From: Ceratotherium simum simum
Taxonomy: Eukaryota > Chordata > Mammalia > Perissodactyla > Rhinocerotidae
Assembly: GCF_000283155.1 (NCBI RefSeq)
Contig: NW_004454210.1
Location: 8,630,666 to 8,694,665, forward strand
DNA length: 64,000 bases
Direction: 5' to 3'
Below the pieces are notes generated by a model. That model saw only the letters and a list, made by a program, of their open reading frames with translations, searched no databases and had not been told where the DNA came from. The position numbers were made by a program, and so were the translations under genes. This document shows, in pieces, positions 23,947-35,634 of the stretch; within the stretch, counting starts at the first letter, position 1; each line of letters begins with the position of its first letter.

Positions 23947-25155
23947 GTTTGTTAGAGTTTTGGGTTTGTGGATTTTTTTTTTTTTTTTTGCAAGTTCAAG
24001 TGTTTAACTGCTGTTATCCTTCCAAAATGGTAATTTTTCTCCCATTAGCCCACTGCTTCAAGTCACTGGATATCATGTTTCGAACAACACCCAGCACAAG
24101 CCAAATGATTTATGAAACGGGCACTGCTCAGACGTGATGAAAGAAGCATTAAGACCCTCACTGCCCTTTTCTAGAGAGCTAATGAATCCTCCACCAATTC
24201 TTTTCAGAAGTTTTGCTCCTGGCCCACAGGGCTGCTCATTCTTCTTAGCACACACATTTATGCATCTTTGACTACGGTACAGATTCTTTGAAGACCTTCC
24301 CATCATATCCCTAAGATAGTTAAGTATCTGAAACATTTGCTACATTTATTAATGCCACCTAAATAGCAGAGATTAAATCATCCCAGGCTTCCAGCCAAAT
24401 GGAGACTCTTCCCTCTGGTAGGTCACCAAAAAAAAGGAATAGAAACAAATGTACACACAGTAAAAATACCCATCAACTCCAGAACTACTCAAAAAAGAAT
24501 CCCAGAAAGCTGTCTTGCTATTAAAAGATCCCAAATGAAAAAATAAGAAAACAGGTTCAACAGAATAGGGTAAAGTTTCAGCCTTTGGAGAGCTGGCTCC
24601 AGACAGGTTAAACTCGATCCTGGATTTGTTCACAGCATGCTGTTATCTCATGGGTTGGCATGAAGACCAAGGAAGATCTGACCTGGGAACTCAGAATGCT
24701 ATATCTCAGGCCCATGGATGCACTTGGCAGAGAGCCCCAAACACACGAAATTTCTATCATCGCTATCATGATCTCGGTGTGAGAAGACCCAATGTTAAGT
24801 CAGGTGCCGTGTTTGAAATCAAAAATAAAAAGTGTGCTCCTGAGCTAAGAGTGTAGACCTGTTTGGATCATGCCACACTCCAACCCAGAGAAACATGACC
24901 AGTTTAGTAGAGCAAGAAGAGGTCGTTTTCCAAACTGGTTGGATTCTAACAGAATTTCCTAAAGGGCAAGAAGGAATATGCTGTGTGCCCCTGCAAACAA
25001 AGTAGAGTAGGCCAGAATGATAAAGCACTCAGGAGTGAGTCTTGGTACACAGAGAAATTAAAGAAACACGCAGGTGGACATACAGGTATTCTTAGAGGTG
25101 GGGTGGAGTCTCACAGAGGTGCAAAATGAAGGAAATTTTTAGAATAGTGCATCCA
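23947..25155. other. Unique non-coding sequence
   Basis: No repeat or gene is recognised beyond the T-run at 23971-23989. Several short frames overlap on both strands with no domain. Confidence 0.4.
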
Positions 25156-25164
25156 CAGGTCAGG

Positions 25165-25230
25165 AACACCATGCCTCCACCTGCTCTGCACACTGCAGGC
25201 ACTCAATAAATTTTTATTGACCTGAATTAA
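25165..25230 (+). mobile_element. L2 or MIR 3'-terminus fragment
   Basis: CACTGCAGGCACTCAATAAAT followed by TTTTATTGACCTGAAT resembles the GGCACTCAATAAAT terminus of L2 or MIR. It is too short to separate the two. Confidence 0.5.
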
Positions 25231-25329
25231 TATGCTTCATAGTTCTAAAATGTAATCCAGGGCCTAATTAGCTAGTCCATGCAAGCCCTCAGGAAAGAAG
25301 GTCATTCTTAATGTGCCTCCATTCTATAC

Positions 25330-25425
25330 TTGGAGAACCAGAGACACAAAATAGTAGCGACAGCTTCAGGTCACCCTATAAGTTAGAGGCAGAGCCAAGA
25401 CAAGAGCTCAGATGCACAAACACCC
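25330..25425 (-). mobile_element. Possible MIR fragment
   Basis: AACCAGAGACACAAAATAG and GTCACCCTATAAGTTAGAGG followed by CAGAGCCAAGACAAGAGCTC resemble the antisense MIR 5' half. Divergence is high. Confidence 0.4.
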
Positions 25426-25674
25426 ACTAGCCACCACTGAGCTGGCCAGCCACTGACAAGGCCAGTTGCTGAGGAGGCAGGAACTCCAAGACAAATGGAA
25501 CTTGAAGTCTAGACTCAGAGAATTTTCAGTTCCCTCAACAGATGAAGAAACTTGAAATTAACTTATCAAACTCTCCCAAGGGCTGGCTCAGTAAATTGTA
25601 GCTTCCGAGTTCAAGTGAGAACTTATGGAGGAAGAACTCTAAGACAGCACAAGGAAGACTAAGAAGTGGCAAGG

Positions 25675-25895
25675 TCTCACAGAAAGGGCATGAGCTCTGG
25701 AAGCAGACAGTTCTGGCTTTGAATCCAACTCTGTCACTCACCAGCTGTGACCTGAAGCAATTTGCTAACCTCTCTAAGACTCAGTTTCCTCATCTATAAA
25801 ATGAAAATTGTAATGACCATCTTCTGGAGTTGATGTGGAAATTGAAGATGTTATATATGACCCTAACATGAAGATTAGTCCATATTAGGCAATCA
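25675..25895 (+). mobile_element. MIR SINE
   Basis: GGCTTTGAATCCAACTCTGT, then AGTTTCCTCATCTATAAAATG, is unmistakable MIR in sense orientation and nearly full length. Confidence 0.85.
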
Positions 25896-27145
25896 GAGAC
25901 AAACCAACAAACAAAATGCTAGTTACAACAATGATTCCATTAAGAACAGCACAGCATTATACATTTAGAGGAACTGTGAAGGTTTCCACTGATTTGATGA
26001 AAGGAAATCTAAAATAATTAATAAACGAATGGACAGGGCATTCAATCTGAAGGTCACAAGGATAATTTTTTCAGTATGAGAAAAATGCTGTCCAGCAGCT
26101 TACAAGCAGATGTCACCCTGGAGTGGTGCCCTTGACACAGGGCAGACTGCCTTTCATTGTTTGTTCTCTCTCAGTTATGACTTTTAATATACAATGTTCA
26201 TCACATACACCACGTACTACATGGTGGTATATCCATATGCCACATAGACTGCACTGTTACTACAGACTTCCAAGATGGAGGGCAGATGTAAATATGCACT
26301 TAAATTTGCCCAAAGACTTAAGAAAGAGTTAAATTACTTAATGCTGCATCCAATGGCAGGGTTTGTGACAGAATTGGCTACTGAAGACGCATTTGGGTGT
26401 TCTCACCTTCCAACCAAAATCTCCATTAACCCAGCATAGTGAGCTGCATTGGGAAGTTTATTTGACAATATAATGGTTGATATTACCTATATCTCCAAAT
26501 CAAAGGGAAACCATCCCTTTTCACATGGAACTGATTTATAAGGAAATTGCACTTCTGAGGGACAGATACTCTGGAGATCTGGACCTGGGAGCCTCTGAGA
26601 CGGTAGATGTTAAATAGTATCAGTGTTGAAAGAATCTCGGTGGTCTGCTGATAGCCTTGAAATACGTACCAATTACACCTCTCTTGACCCATGATGGCAG
26701 CCCAGGTGCCATTTAAAGATCTGTGATAATATGGCGACCATTTAAAATAGTTTAAGAATTACCTCTGAAAAGTAATCACATGAAGTAAAAAAAAAAAAAA
26801 AAAAAAACAGAGGATGGTGAAGACAATTGATTCTCATAGCAAGTTAAAAATCCTTGCCACTGTCTCACTCCTTTAGGTTGATCTAAGTTAGAAGACTTCA
26901 GATTGAGGAAAGCCAGGAATATAAAAGCCAGGGCAGGCTTTTAAACTAAATTTACCAATTTACAGTTTCCTTTAACATGATCAAAGCTAAACTTTTGCAG
27001 GGAAGTTTTCTCAATAATTAAGGCAAGCAATTCCACCATCAAAGATGTTTTCATGTCTACTCAATAGCTTTGATTACACAGTACTCTGTTTTCTTCAAAA
27101 CTAAATTTCTCATTTGTAAATTTTGATCAACAAACTAGGCCAGAT
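25896..27145. other. Unique non-coding sequence
   Basis: A poly-A run lies at 26787-26807. No gene or other repeat is recognised. Confidence 0.4.
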
Positions 27146-27179
27146 TTTGTGCTCAATCCTGAATGGCCTAGGGGGACAC

Positions 27180-27405
27180 TGACTCCCAATTCTCTACCTA
27201 CCCCTATCTCAGGGCTCTCTCCTGAGCTTCAGTTCCAAATGCCTCCTGGACATCTCTGCCTGGATATCCCATTCTCAAATTCATCATGCACATTATGGAG
27301 CTCTTCTCTGCAAGATGTACTCCTGGTCCTCCTTTCTCCTTTTCCTTGCTGGTGCCAAAATCCATCCAATCACTCAAGCCAGAAACCTGAGCATAGTATT
27401 ATATA
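27180..27405 (+). mobile_element. L2 fragment (3' coding region)
   Basis: TCTCTCCTGAGCTTCAGTTC, CTGGACATCTCTGCCTGGAT and CAATCACTCAAGCCAGAAAC follow the part of L2 just downstream of the reverse-transcriptase core. The frame is broken and no protein is encoded. Confidence 0.65.
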
Positions 27406-27581
27406 AGAGCTATATTTAAGAGCATGGAGGCATTCCAAGGGGCATAATGTAATTGCAGAGACACCAAATGAGAAAGACCATGGCATGTGTATTATTAGTG
27501 AGGACAGGATAGGCGCTCCTGAGATAATAAATAAACCCCAAAATCTCAGTGGCTTTTTTTTTTCTCATTAAAGAGAAATCT

Positions 27582-27774
27582 GGGGGTTGGCCTGGTAGCA
27601 CAGCGGTTAAGTTCGCGCACTCTGCTTCGGCCGCCGGAGGTTTGCAGGTTTGGAACCCCGGGTGCGGACCTACACACCACTCATGAAGCCATGCTGTGGC
27701 AGCATCCCACATAGGAAACAGAGGAAGATGGGCTTAGATGTTAGCTCAGGGCCAATCTTCCTCATGAAAAAAAT
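27582..27774 (+). mobile_element. ERE SINE
   Basis: GGGGTTGGCCTGGTAGCAC, the AGCGGTTAAGTTCGCGCAC A-box side and a GATGTTAGCTCAGGGCCAAT block are present, ending in a short A-rich tail. I see no clear target-site duplication. The copy lacks the second internal GAGGATTGG segment and so is shorter than the copy at 23671. Confidence 0.9.
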
Positions 27775-28770
27775 ATATATCTGATGCCAATTGGTCAACT
27801 TTCCAGCAACAGAAACTCAGGATCCAGTCTGCTTCCCTCTTGTCTTAGACGTCTGCACTTCCTGGCTTATAGACAAGAAAGAATGAGCATGAAGAACGTA
27901 GACCCCCTTCTTAGCTTCCTTGAACCAAAAATGTCACATCCCTTCTGCTCACTTTTCTCTTGTCAAGAATTTGGTCATTGTCCCAACCTAACTGCAAGAG
28001 AAACTGGAAAATATCTTCTCATCTGCCCAGGAAGACGAAATGAGGTGGTGAACACATGGCATTGTCTCCACCACAACGTGTTTAGGAAACTGTAAGACTG
28101 GCATACCTGGAAATCAGTGGGGATGGTGAGGGGTAATATGTGTTGTGTGGAAAGGGTGGGTAGACAGTGCCAGGAAAGACAGGAAGGTAGGTAAAGCCAA
28201 AGCCAATGTAACTACCTAGAAGGACTGGGTGGGGTAAAGAGCCTCAGTGCCGTGCTGAGGACAATGGGATTTTAAAGAAGGGAACAGGGCAAAGACAGGG
28301 AGATGTGGTCACTGGAGAATCCTAGAGCTCGAACTTCTCAACCTGAGGCACCCCAAGTGAAGGGCCAGCTCCTGCTCCCAGGGCCAGCCCGAGGTTCCTA
28401 GTGCGTTAAGATCAGTGGAGTACAGTCTAGGGTCTGGGACTTAGCCTAAAAACAAACAAAAAAGCTTGTTGTTGTACTGTGATCACTATGTCTGGACACT
28501 GCGTGATCCTTCTTCAGACGACGTGCTTCCCAGCTTCCCCCCGGGTACTCCCTCCTCAGCTGCATCCCAGCTCCCACTGCAGGCTCACCTCCCTGTTCTC
28601 TCTGGGTTCAGCCTGACTTTCTCTTGACTTTGGTGGACGTGGTTTCTTGCTCACTTTGCTTCTGATGGGCTCCACTTTCAGTAGCATGTACCCCAGCTGA
28701 CTTTCACACTGTTTTACACTCAGCTGTCTTCTGCCAGTCTTGTCCAGTCAAAAGATAAAATAACAACAAC
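27775..28770. other. Unique non-coding sequence
   Basis: No repeat or gene is recognised. The GC content is somewhat higher at 28330-28640. Confidence 0.4.
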
Positions 28771-28784
28771 AATAACTAACATTT

Positions 28785-29176
28785 GTTGTTCTTAGTGCCG
28801 TTGAGTGGATTCTGACTCCTAGCGACCCCGTGTACAGCAGAGCGGAACCCTGCTGGGTCTTTTAGCACCATCCTCTCACCCTCGGGTGCTCCATCAGGCA
28901 ATGCTCTACTGCTATTCATAGGGTTTTCAATTTTTTTGAGAAGTGGGTGGCCACGTCTTCTTCCTAGTCTATCTTAGTCTGGAGGCTCAACTGAAACCTG
29001 TCCACCATGGGTGACCCTGCCGGTATTTGAAATACCAGTGGCATAGCTTTCAGCATCACAGCAACACACAGCCACCACAGTAGGACAACCGACAGCTGGG
29101 TGGTGTGGTTCCCTGACTGGGAAACAAACACGGGCCACAGAGGTGAGAGCCCCAAATCTTAACCACTAGACCACCA
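28785..29176 (-). mobile_element. Long tRNA-Glu-headed SINE-like element
   Basis: Read on the minus strand, the first 68 bases (29176 down to 29109) follow tRNA-Glu(CTC) closely. They hold TGGTGGTCTAGTGGTTA, a GGGGCTCTCACC anticodon region with CTC, and a degenerate T-arm ending CCCAGTCAGGGAA. An approximately 324-base non-tRNA body follows, ending in TAAGAACAAC near 28785. The whole unit is flanked by aactaacattt (28774-28784) and aattaacattt (29177-29187), one mismatch in 11, so it moved as one retroposed unit. It sits inside a MIR. The B box is degraded, and I see no poly-A tail. Confidence 0.7.
29109..29176 (-). tRNA. tRNA-Glu(CTC)-like head, non-functional
   Basis: This is the tRNA part of the element above. 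The acceptor stem's first bases are missing, and the T-arm reads CGTGTTTGTTTCCC where tRNA-Glu has a paired GGGTTCGATTCCC. It is a SINE promoter relic, not a working tRNA gene. Confidence 0.6.
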
Positions 29177-29530
29177 AATTAACATTTACTGAGTGTTTAA
29201 TACATGCCTAGCACTGTTCAAGCATTTTATATGTATATGGTCATATATATATGCACAATACATGGGACCATCATACATTAATATATATTAATATGTATTA
29301 TATATGGTTAGTATTTATTACATAACGTTACAATATCATATAATATATATACATCTATATATAGATCATTTCATTCCCAGACTAATGCCATGAGATAGGT
29401 GACATTATTACCTCCATTATGCAGATAAAGAAACTAAAGCAAGAGGTTAACTTGCCACATTCACATGGATTGGAAGTGTTCAAACTGGAATTTTAATTCA
29501 GGATTTCTGGCTATTAACCACTATGCTGTA
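29177..29530 (-). mobile_element. MIR SINE split by insertion and AT expansion
   Basis: AACATTTACTGAGTGTTTAA at the left, then CATGAGATAGGTGACATTAT, GCAGATAAAGAAACTAAAGC and TGGAAGTGTTCAAACTGG, follow antisense MIR. The first bases of the same MIR lie at 28771-28784, on the other side of the tRNA-Glu-headed insertion. An AT-rich stretch interrupts it at about 29235-29360. Confidence 0.75.
29235..29362. repeat. AT-rich low-complexity stretch
   Basis: Alternating TATATA and ATTAATAT runs, for example near 29240, 29278-29300 and 29340-29362, form an imperfect (TA)n-like region expanded inside the MIR. Confidence 0.8.
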
Positions 29531-29880
29531 CTACTAAATATAAGTTGATGAAGAGGAGGGGAGAGAGAGAGAAGATGGCTTGATGAGCTTAAAAAAAAAA
29601 AAAAAAGTGAGGAGCAGTTGTGATCAGCCCTGAGAAGGCAGAGGAAAGGGTCTCCATTGGAGGGAATTGCAAAGGAGGAGGTGCCACCAGAGGATAAAAA
29701 GCCTCCAATTATTCACACAAGGGGTATTTGTTTTCTTAAAAAGAGACAAGCTCCTGGAGAGCACAACGCCTGAATATTTATCAATGGAATTTCACAGGCC
29801 CTGGCAGGTGGAAGGCAGGGAGATTTGAGCCCCTTGAATTACAACTCGTGGGCCCTGCCTCAAAAAAGCCCATTCGTCTT
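29531..29880. other. Unique sequence with poly-A
   Basis: A poly-A run lies at 29591-29606, with a GAGAGAGAGA patch near 29560. No gene is seen. Confidence 0.4.
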
Positions 29881-29889
29881 GGCAAAGCC

Positions 29890-30270
29890 CCTCCCACACA
29901 CGCACAATGTGCGGTCTCGAGCTCGCTCAGGCTGGACATCTTGTCAGCTCAGCACACAAAATAAGAACTGTTTCCCCTGCATGCAGCTGGCGCGCCCTTT
30001 CAACCGGTCCCAGCTGCCTGGAGCTGCGCACGCGGCGGGGGGCCACGCCCCATATGAATATTCATGAAGGCCTTGTGCTCAGAGACCCGGATTTTAAGGC
30101 CCCTAAAGGGGTTAGAATGCTGGTAGGGGCTTCCTGACACGGAGTTAGAAGGAAAGAGGGAGCCGGGCTTTGTCAAGGTTTGCTCTTGAAGACTACAAAG
30201 AGGAGGGAGCACATGGAAATTGAAGTCCGTGGTTGCTAATCCACGCGAGGTCAGATTTATAAAGGGAGCT
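29890..30270. promoter_or_regulatory. CpG-rich candidate regulatory segment
   Basis: This is the most CpG-dense sequence in the window, with about a dozen CpG between 29898 and 30047 by eye. It includes an NRF1-like TGCGCACGCG (30025-30034), a KLF/SP-type CCACGCCCC (30043-30051) and a perfect palindrome ATGAATATTCAT (30054-30065), the form bound by POU factors as dimers. A TTTATAAAGG TATA-like string lies at 30257-30266. No exon is recognised beside it, so enhancer, promoter of a non-coding RNA and small orphan CpG island all remain possible. Confidence 0.4.
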
Positions 30271-31450
30271 GGCTACTCCCTTGTAGTTTATCAAGTCTTT
30301 CAATGTCCCTCCACACCAACAACGTGCAATTACTAGTGTTTCACAGACAAGCTCTCTTTTTAGCACTCAGCAGCATGGAAATAACCGAGAGTAAGCTTTT
30401 TGTTGGGTATTGCCTCATAACTCTTATCGAGGTAGATCTCTGCGTTAACAACGCATCCCTCTCGCACACGGTGCATTGCAGGTATATTAATTTGCATGTT
30501 CTTATGATATAATCTAGGACTTTCGTCTGGGTGTCAGTCTATGTCATAGGCCAGAAATTTTTAAATGAACTTTGAAATACTTATACTCTTAGATCTAGTT
30601 GGGACATAATCAAGGAGTTAACCGTATCTATTAGTACTCATATTTGACAGTGTTATTTTTATTAATGGAGAAATTTCCCAGCACAGATCATCTGAAAGAG
30701 TAGATAGTACCCAAATGCATTTCATTGACTTATAATACAAGATGGGCTTTTGGTAAGGAACATTCACTGTCTTTTCTTGTTGTTGTTGGGGCCATAAGAG
30801 TTCACTTTAGAATTCACCAAACAGAAATTACTGGAAACTTTGTTGAGTGCATCTATTCCATTAATCCCTCCATTAAGAGAGGCTCTGCTTCTTACCTACA
30901 CATTGGAAATGGAAGAAATAATGTTATTGGGAGGAAATCAAAGAATAAGAAGAGGAAATATAATGTGAAAGCAATTAGCTACTTTAAATGAGGGCAGACT
31001 CCTCCCCCACCCCACTTCCATCCCAGAGAACTGAGCACATATGCAAATGTAAGGGTATAACCACTGTGAGCAGCCATGAGACTTTACAGGAAGTAGGACA
31101 GGGACTGGACAAAGGACACAAACAAATGTTCCGGTAATCGTGGGATCTGGAAATTATAGACTGATAAACTTGCCATTAATCCCCAGCAAAGTTCTAAATT
31201 GGATAGTTAAGTAGACAGCTAGTGAGCACTTAAAAAAGATGACCACTGGGAACCCATGAGAGTTCACCAGGATCTGGTCAGGTCAAACTTTATTTCCTTT
31301 TTATTTTTTTAAATGAAATGCTTGACTATCACATCAGAATGCCAAAAACAAAGAACATCTTGACAAAAGGACAGCCTATTTATCTCTCCCTCTACCTTTT
31401 TTTTTCTGTGATGGATTCAGGATTCAAAATTATCAAATTGAGCATTCAGC
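30271..31450. other. Unique non-coding sequence
   Basis: AT-rich, with no repeat or gene recognised. Confidence 0.4.
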
Positions 31451-31454
31451 AGCC

Positions 31455-31650
31455 AAAAGAGAATAGACTCTAGAGCCAGAAAGAACTGGGTTTGAATTTA
31501 GGCTCTGCAACTTAATAGCTGTGTGACATTGGGCATCTCTGAGTTTCAGGTTTCACAACTACAAAATAGGTATAGAATGTCTACTTTATAGATACAAAAG
31601 ATAATACAAATAAAGTATGCAGCACAGGTATTCAAGAAAGGGTGGTTATT
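31455..31650 (+). mobile_element. MIR SINE
   Basis: CTGGGTTTGAATTTAGGCTC, AGCTGTGTGACATTGGGCA and ACTACAAAATAGGTATAGAA are in sense MIR order. Confidence 0.8.
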
Positions 31651-33125
31651 AAGATACAATTTAAGAGGTAAAAATTCAAATATAAACTCGGGAAAGAGAA
31701 GAACAAAACTGAGTAATTCATATAAAAAGAACTTTTTTATTTACGGAAAATTCAGTGTGAAATAACCAGGTAACATGTTTCAGGTGCAAACCGAAGCTTA
31801 TTAATCTAAGTAGGTGTAAGCCAATAAGAAGGAGTTCTAATTAATTTCAGTTGGTCAGATCCTATCCAAAATTCTTTGTCCCTTTCTGAGTAGCATACTT
31901 TATAGGTAGCAAAGAAAAATTAAATAACATCTAGGAAGGTGAGAGACCCAGAAACCACAGTACCTGAAAAATAGTTGAAGAAATGGTGGTGTTTAAGAGC
32001 TATGATGTGGAATAGGGTATAAACTTGGTCTGTACAGCTCCAATGGTAGAATTGGGACAAATGATTGGAAGTTGCAGGGAGATGGATTTTGGACTTAACA
32101 TGTAAGCTGTTCAACCATGCAGTGAGCATTCTTGAAAAGTAGCAAGCTCACAATTACTGAAAGTATTCCTGCAGTGAGTAGAGGCCAGCTCTCAAAGATA
32201 GTGTAGAAGAGATTATTCCACTGGAGAAGAGAGTGGCCTGGTCTTAGATTAGAGTTAGTAGTACAGCATATATATGCCACCACCCCCAGCCATGGCAGGC
32301 ATGACTGATCAATGATAGCTCTTTTTCCTGCTGAGCTAAACTCAGCCTCACAATCTTTTTCAATGCAGTGCTCCAAGACATCACTACTAATTCATCCGAG
32401 TTGACAGCCCACCCAACCCAGATGATCCCTTAGAGTCTCTAAGATCCAATAACTTAGAAATTTCACCCATTGTGTCACTGTAATATGTCTGTAAGTTGAC
32501 TAGAAGGGGAACCACAGTTAAGTGCAAAAATATTTCCAGATATCTGTGTGTGTTTATGTTTGTATATGTACCTTTGGGTGTACATATATATGGGATAGTA
32601 TGTAGATGGTTTGGTTCTACCCAAAAACAAGAATCACATGAGGGAAGTAACTCATTGTCCACAAGAGCCCTTAAGCAGTGAATCCCTATTGGGACATGCC
32701 AATGGTTAATGACATTGCTTTATGTATACCCATCCATTTCTTCTACATAAAATTCATCTTTTCTTACCCTATCTCACCCCTTATAAAATTTGAAACTCAT
32801 TTTGTAAGTTGTAACTTTTGGGACATCAAGAGCAAGGTAGTATAAAAAGAGAGAATTTGAGGATTTGGCAGAGATAGGGCTGGGGTACTTTGTAAACCCT
32901 CAAGAAAAGGGGGGATTTTATTATTAGGCAGAAGTAACTAAAAAGAGGTCAATAAGAGACTGAATTACAATGTCCAGAGATGTAGCAGACTTAGAGTCCA
33001 AGCTAATGGATGGGCAGCAGGAGCCTCCTGGAAGAGGGAGCACTTGAAGACAGGTGAGTGGTAGCTCATATTTTGGCTCCCCAGGTAGCAATTAAGAGGA
33101 ACAAAGAACCCAGTCTAACTCCCAA
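31651..33125. other. Unique non-coding sequence
   Basis: No repeat or gene is recognised. TGTGTGTTTATGTTTGTATA-type low complexity lies near 32545-32590. Confidence 0.4.
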
Positions 33126-33129
33126 GGAC

Positions 33130-33320
33130 AAAGATGCAAAGACAATTTGTTGGAGAAAAGATAATCTTTGCAATAAATATTACTGGAGTAATTGGCTATC
33201 TATATGCAAGAAATAAAATACCTTGATCCATCCCTCTCATCATACACAAAAATTAACTCAAAATGAGTCATAGACCTAAATATAAAACTTAAAACTATGA
33301 AACTTCTTGAAGTTTACTTT
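33130..33320 (+). mobile_element. L1 ORF2 fragment
   Basis: GGCTATCTATATGCAAGAAA and ACACAAAAATTAACTCAAAA followed by TGAGTCATAGACCTAAATAT are the conserved 3' part of L1 ORF2. The upstream CAAAGACAATTTGTTGGAG also belongs to it. It is short, decayed and non-coding. Confidence 0.8.
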
Positions 33321-33526
33321 TTTAAAAAGATTAAGCTATTTATATTTTAAAAGTGAGACAGTTTAAAGAAAAATATAAGTAAATAAGAGTATATATAGGT
33401 GGGATGCAGATATGCAAAAATCACTACAGTGGCGCCCCACTACTACCCTTTGCCACACTGCATCCAAGGGCTAGGGAGAGTGTCATAACCCCATCCAGGC
33501 AGGGTGGGGTTTAATACAGGACTGCA

Positions 33527-33558
33527 GTCTCAGGAGGAAAGTGTCTCAGGAGGAAAGT
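33527..33558. repeat. Perfect tandem duplication, period 16
   Basis: GTCTCAGGAGGAAAGT occurs at 33527-33542 and again at 33543-33558 without a change, a recent local duplication. Confidence 0.95.
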
Positions 33559-34049
33559 CAATGTGCAAACCAGGAAACTCTACCGGAACCCCTGTCCAGT
33601 GTGAGCGTGGGAAATTCTGTTGGAAGAGCGTGAGAGGAAGCTCTTGCTTGCAGCCCAGCGCTTCCCAGCTCCCAGGATCACAAATTTAGGAGACAGGAAA
33701 ACATATCCTAGATGCCACGAGTCAACACTCCTGTGGCTACTTTTCAACAGCCTGGCCTGACAAAGTGGGCTTAGCTGGGCAGGCCAGAACCTGTAAAGCA
33801 CAGCTGCGAGGACCTGCAGCTAAGTGAGCTGAGTGAGGTAGGAAGAAGGTGCCTGCTGCTCATGTCACATCTTAAATTCTTGGGCATTAAATTATGACAC
33901 CAGTTACAACATCTGCCTTTATCAGGATCGAACTCCAATATGTCAAGAATTATGAAACAGGCATGTAACAAATATTGTAAGGGATCCTCCTGCTACTGTT
34001 AAGAAAGTAACAAATATTCCTTCTTTCTTTACCCATAAAATTCTTATAA

Positions 34050-34280
34050 AGGCAATACAGTCTGAAGCTTAAAAGCATTAGCTATGGTGTCAAGTTGCCT
34101 GGGTTCAAATCCCAGCTCTCTGTCCTATTAGCTGTCAAAATTTGGCTTAAGCTCTCTGACCTTAGCTTCCTCTTCTGTAAAATGGAGATGACAAAAAAAA
34201 AACCTTCCCAGAGGTTAGATGATGATGCATGTAAAGGTGTTTATTTCTTGGTGCATTTAGCACATAGTAAGCACTCAGAG
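34050..34280 (+). mobile_element. MIR SINE
   Basis: GTTGCCTGGGTTCAAATCCC, TCTTCTGTAAAATGGAGATG and CATTTAGCACATAGTAAGCA are in sense MIR order, near full length. Confidence 0.85.
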
Positions 34281-34400
34281 TTACAGAGCTGGGAGGGAAC
34301 TTAAAGATCGTCTAAAACTTCTTTTCTGCTGTACCAGTAGAGTGAAGCCCAGAGACCCTGGGGACCTACGCAACATCCCACAGTGAAATTAGGGGCAGAC
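34281..34400. mobile_element. Possible MIR- or L3-like fragment
   Basis: GAGCTGGGAGGGAACTTAAA, then AGTGAAGCCCAGAGACCCTG and CACAGTGAAATTAGGGGC, recalls an old repeat with a GAGGAAACTGAGGCCCAGAG core. I cannot fix the family. Confidence 0.4.
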
Positions 34401-35630
34401 CTGCCTTTCAAAAATTGAAATGCTGTCATTTTTCTTTTCAGTTTCCTTTCCTCTCTTGGTGGTTGGGATTATTCTTGTGGTACCTCCTCTTCTCATGCCA
34501 GGCTTATAACAACTTGCACCATATTTTACTCTGATTTTCCATGGCTTCACTGTGACCCTACATTCGTTTAGCACTCCTACATTGTGAAAGCTGAACACCA
34601 TCTGTCATCTGATCAGTGTGCAACAGTCCCTTAAGAGCTTAGTAAATGCCTTTTCTATGAAGAATCCTTCCCTTTTAAGCATAATGCAATGTTATAATTT
34701 AACTTTCAAGATCCACTCAGGAGAGAAAGGATGATAAGACAGGTCCATACATAAACATTCTCCCCCTGGGCCGCATGACTGTAAATATACCAAGATGTGC
34801 CCTTCTTGAGCTAACAACATATTACCTAATGATCTTCCACTTCCTGGCTTTTAAGAGTCCTTCTCTCAGAAAGAAAAGATGGTGTGTTGGTTTCTACATC
34901 ATCTCTTCATATAATGGGCATAACCTGTTATTCCAAGAAGATCATCTAGTCACACAAACTAATCCAGGTGGAAATCTCCTTTGCCCTCCTATTTTCTCAA
35001 AATCTGTAGGGTAAAGTCATAAACTACAGTAGGTTTTACTAATAACAACTCACCAGAAGGACAAGCTATTTGGAAATTAGGTCACATCTTAGGGCTTTCT
35101 GCCAGATTCACACACAGGAATAGTAACATCATTGCCAGAGTATCTTTGAACACAAAGAACAATGACAAATAATGTTGTTCTGTTGAGAAATGCTGAATGG
35201 CTGGATTCCTTATAGGGTCTCTTTGAGTAAAAGTTTCCTGACAAAAATAAAGAGGTTGAGGGGAATGCTTTCAATGTCCGGCTTTCCAAAATAGACTATT
35301 TCTGTATCCATTTTCTTATTATAATTTATATTCCCTGTGCCTAAAATGCCTGGCATGGGGTAGGGGTTTAAGATGTGTGGAATAGAGGAGTGAACAATCT
35401 ATTTTCTTTCTCTTCCTCTGTTATCCCATCCTCATATTGCCTCAGAGAAACACATAAATAAGGACAACCTTGACGAGTGAAGAGCTCAGACTCCCTTTGG
35501 GTTCTGTGCCTGATGTTTGTGGGACATTTGCTCAGGGCTTCCTGTTATCAAGTGGCCTTTGAGTGCTCAGCACATTGCCTTTGTCACATCACCTGTCCTT
35601 CCTACCTTGGAGAGGGATAAGTTTTAAAGT
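34401..35630. other. Unique non-coding sequence
   Basis: No repeat or gene is recognised. Confidence 0.4.
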
Positions 35631-35634
35631 CCTG

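Noticed and set aside
29109..29176. A functional tRNA-Glu gene
   Set aside because: The T-arm and acceptor stem are broken, and the sequence is the head of a longer retroposed unit with its own target duplication.
33430..33445. CTCF-like string GTGGCGCCCCACTACT
   Set aside because: It matches the CTCF core only partly, and a motif score cannot be computed here.
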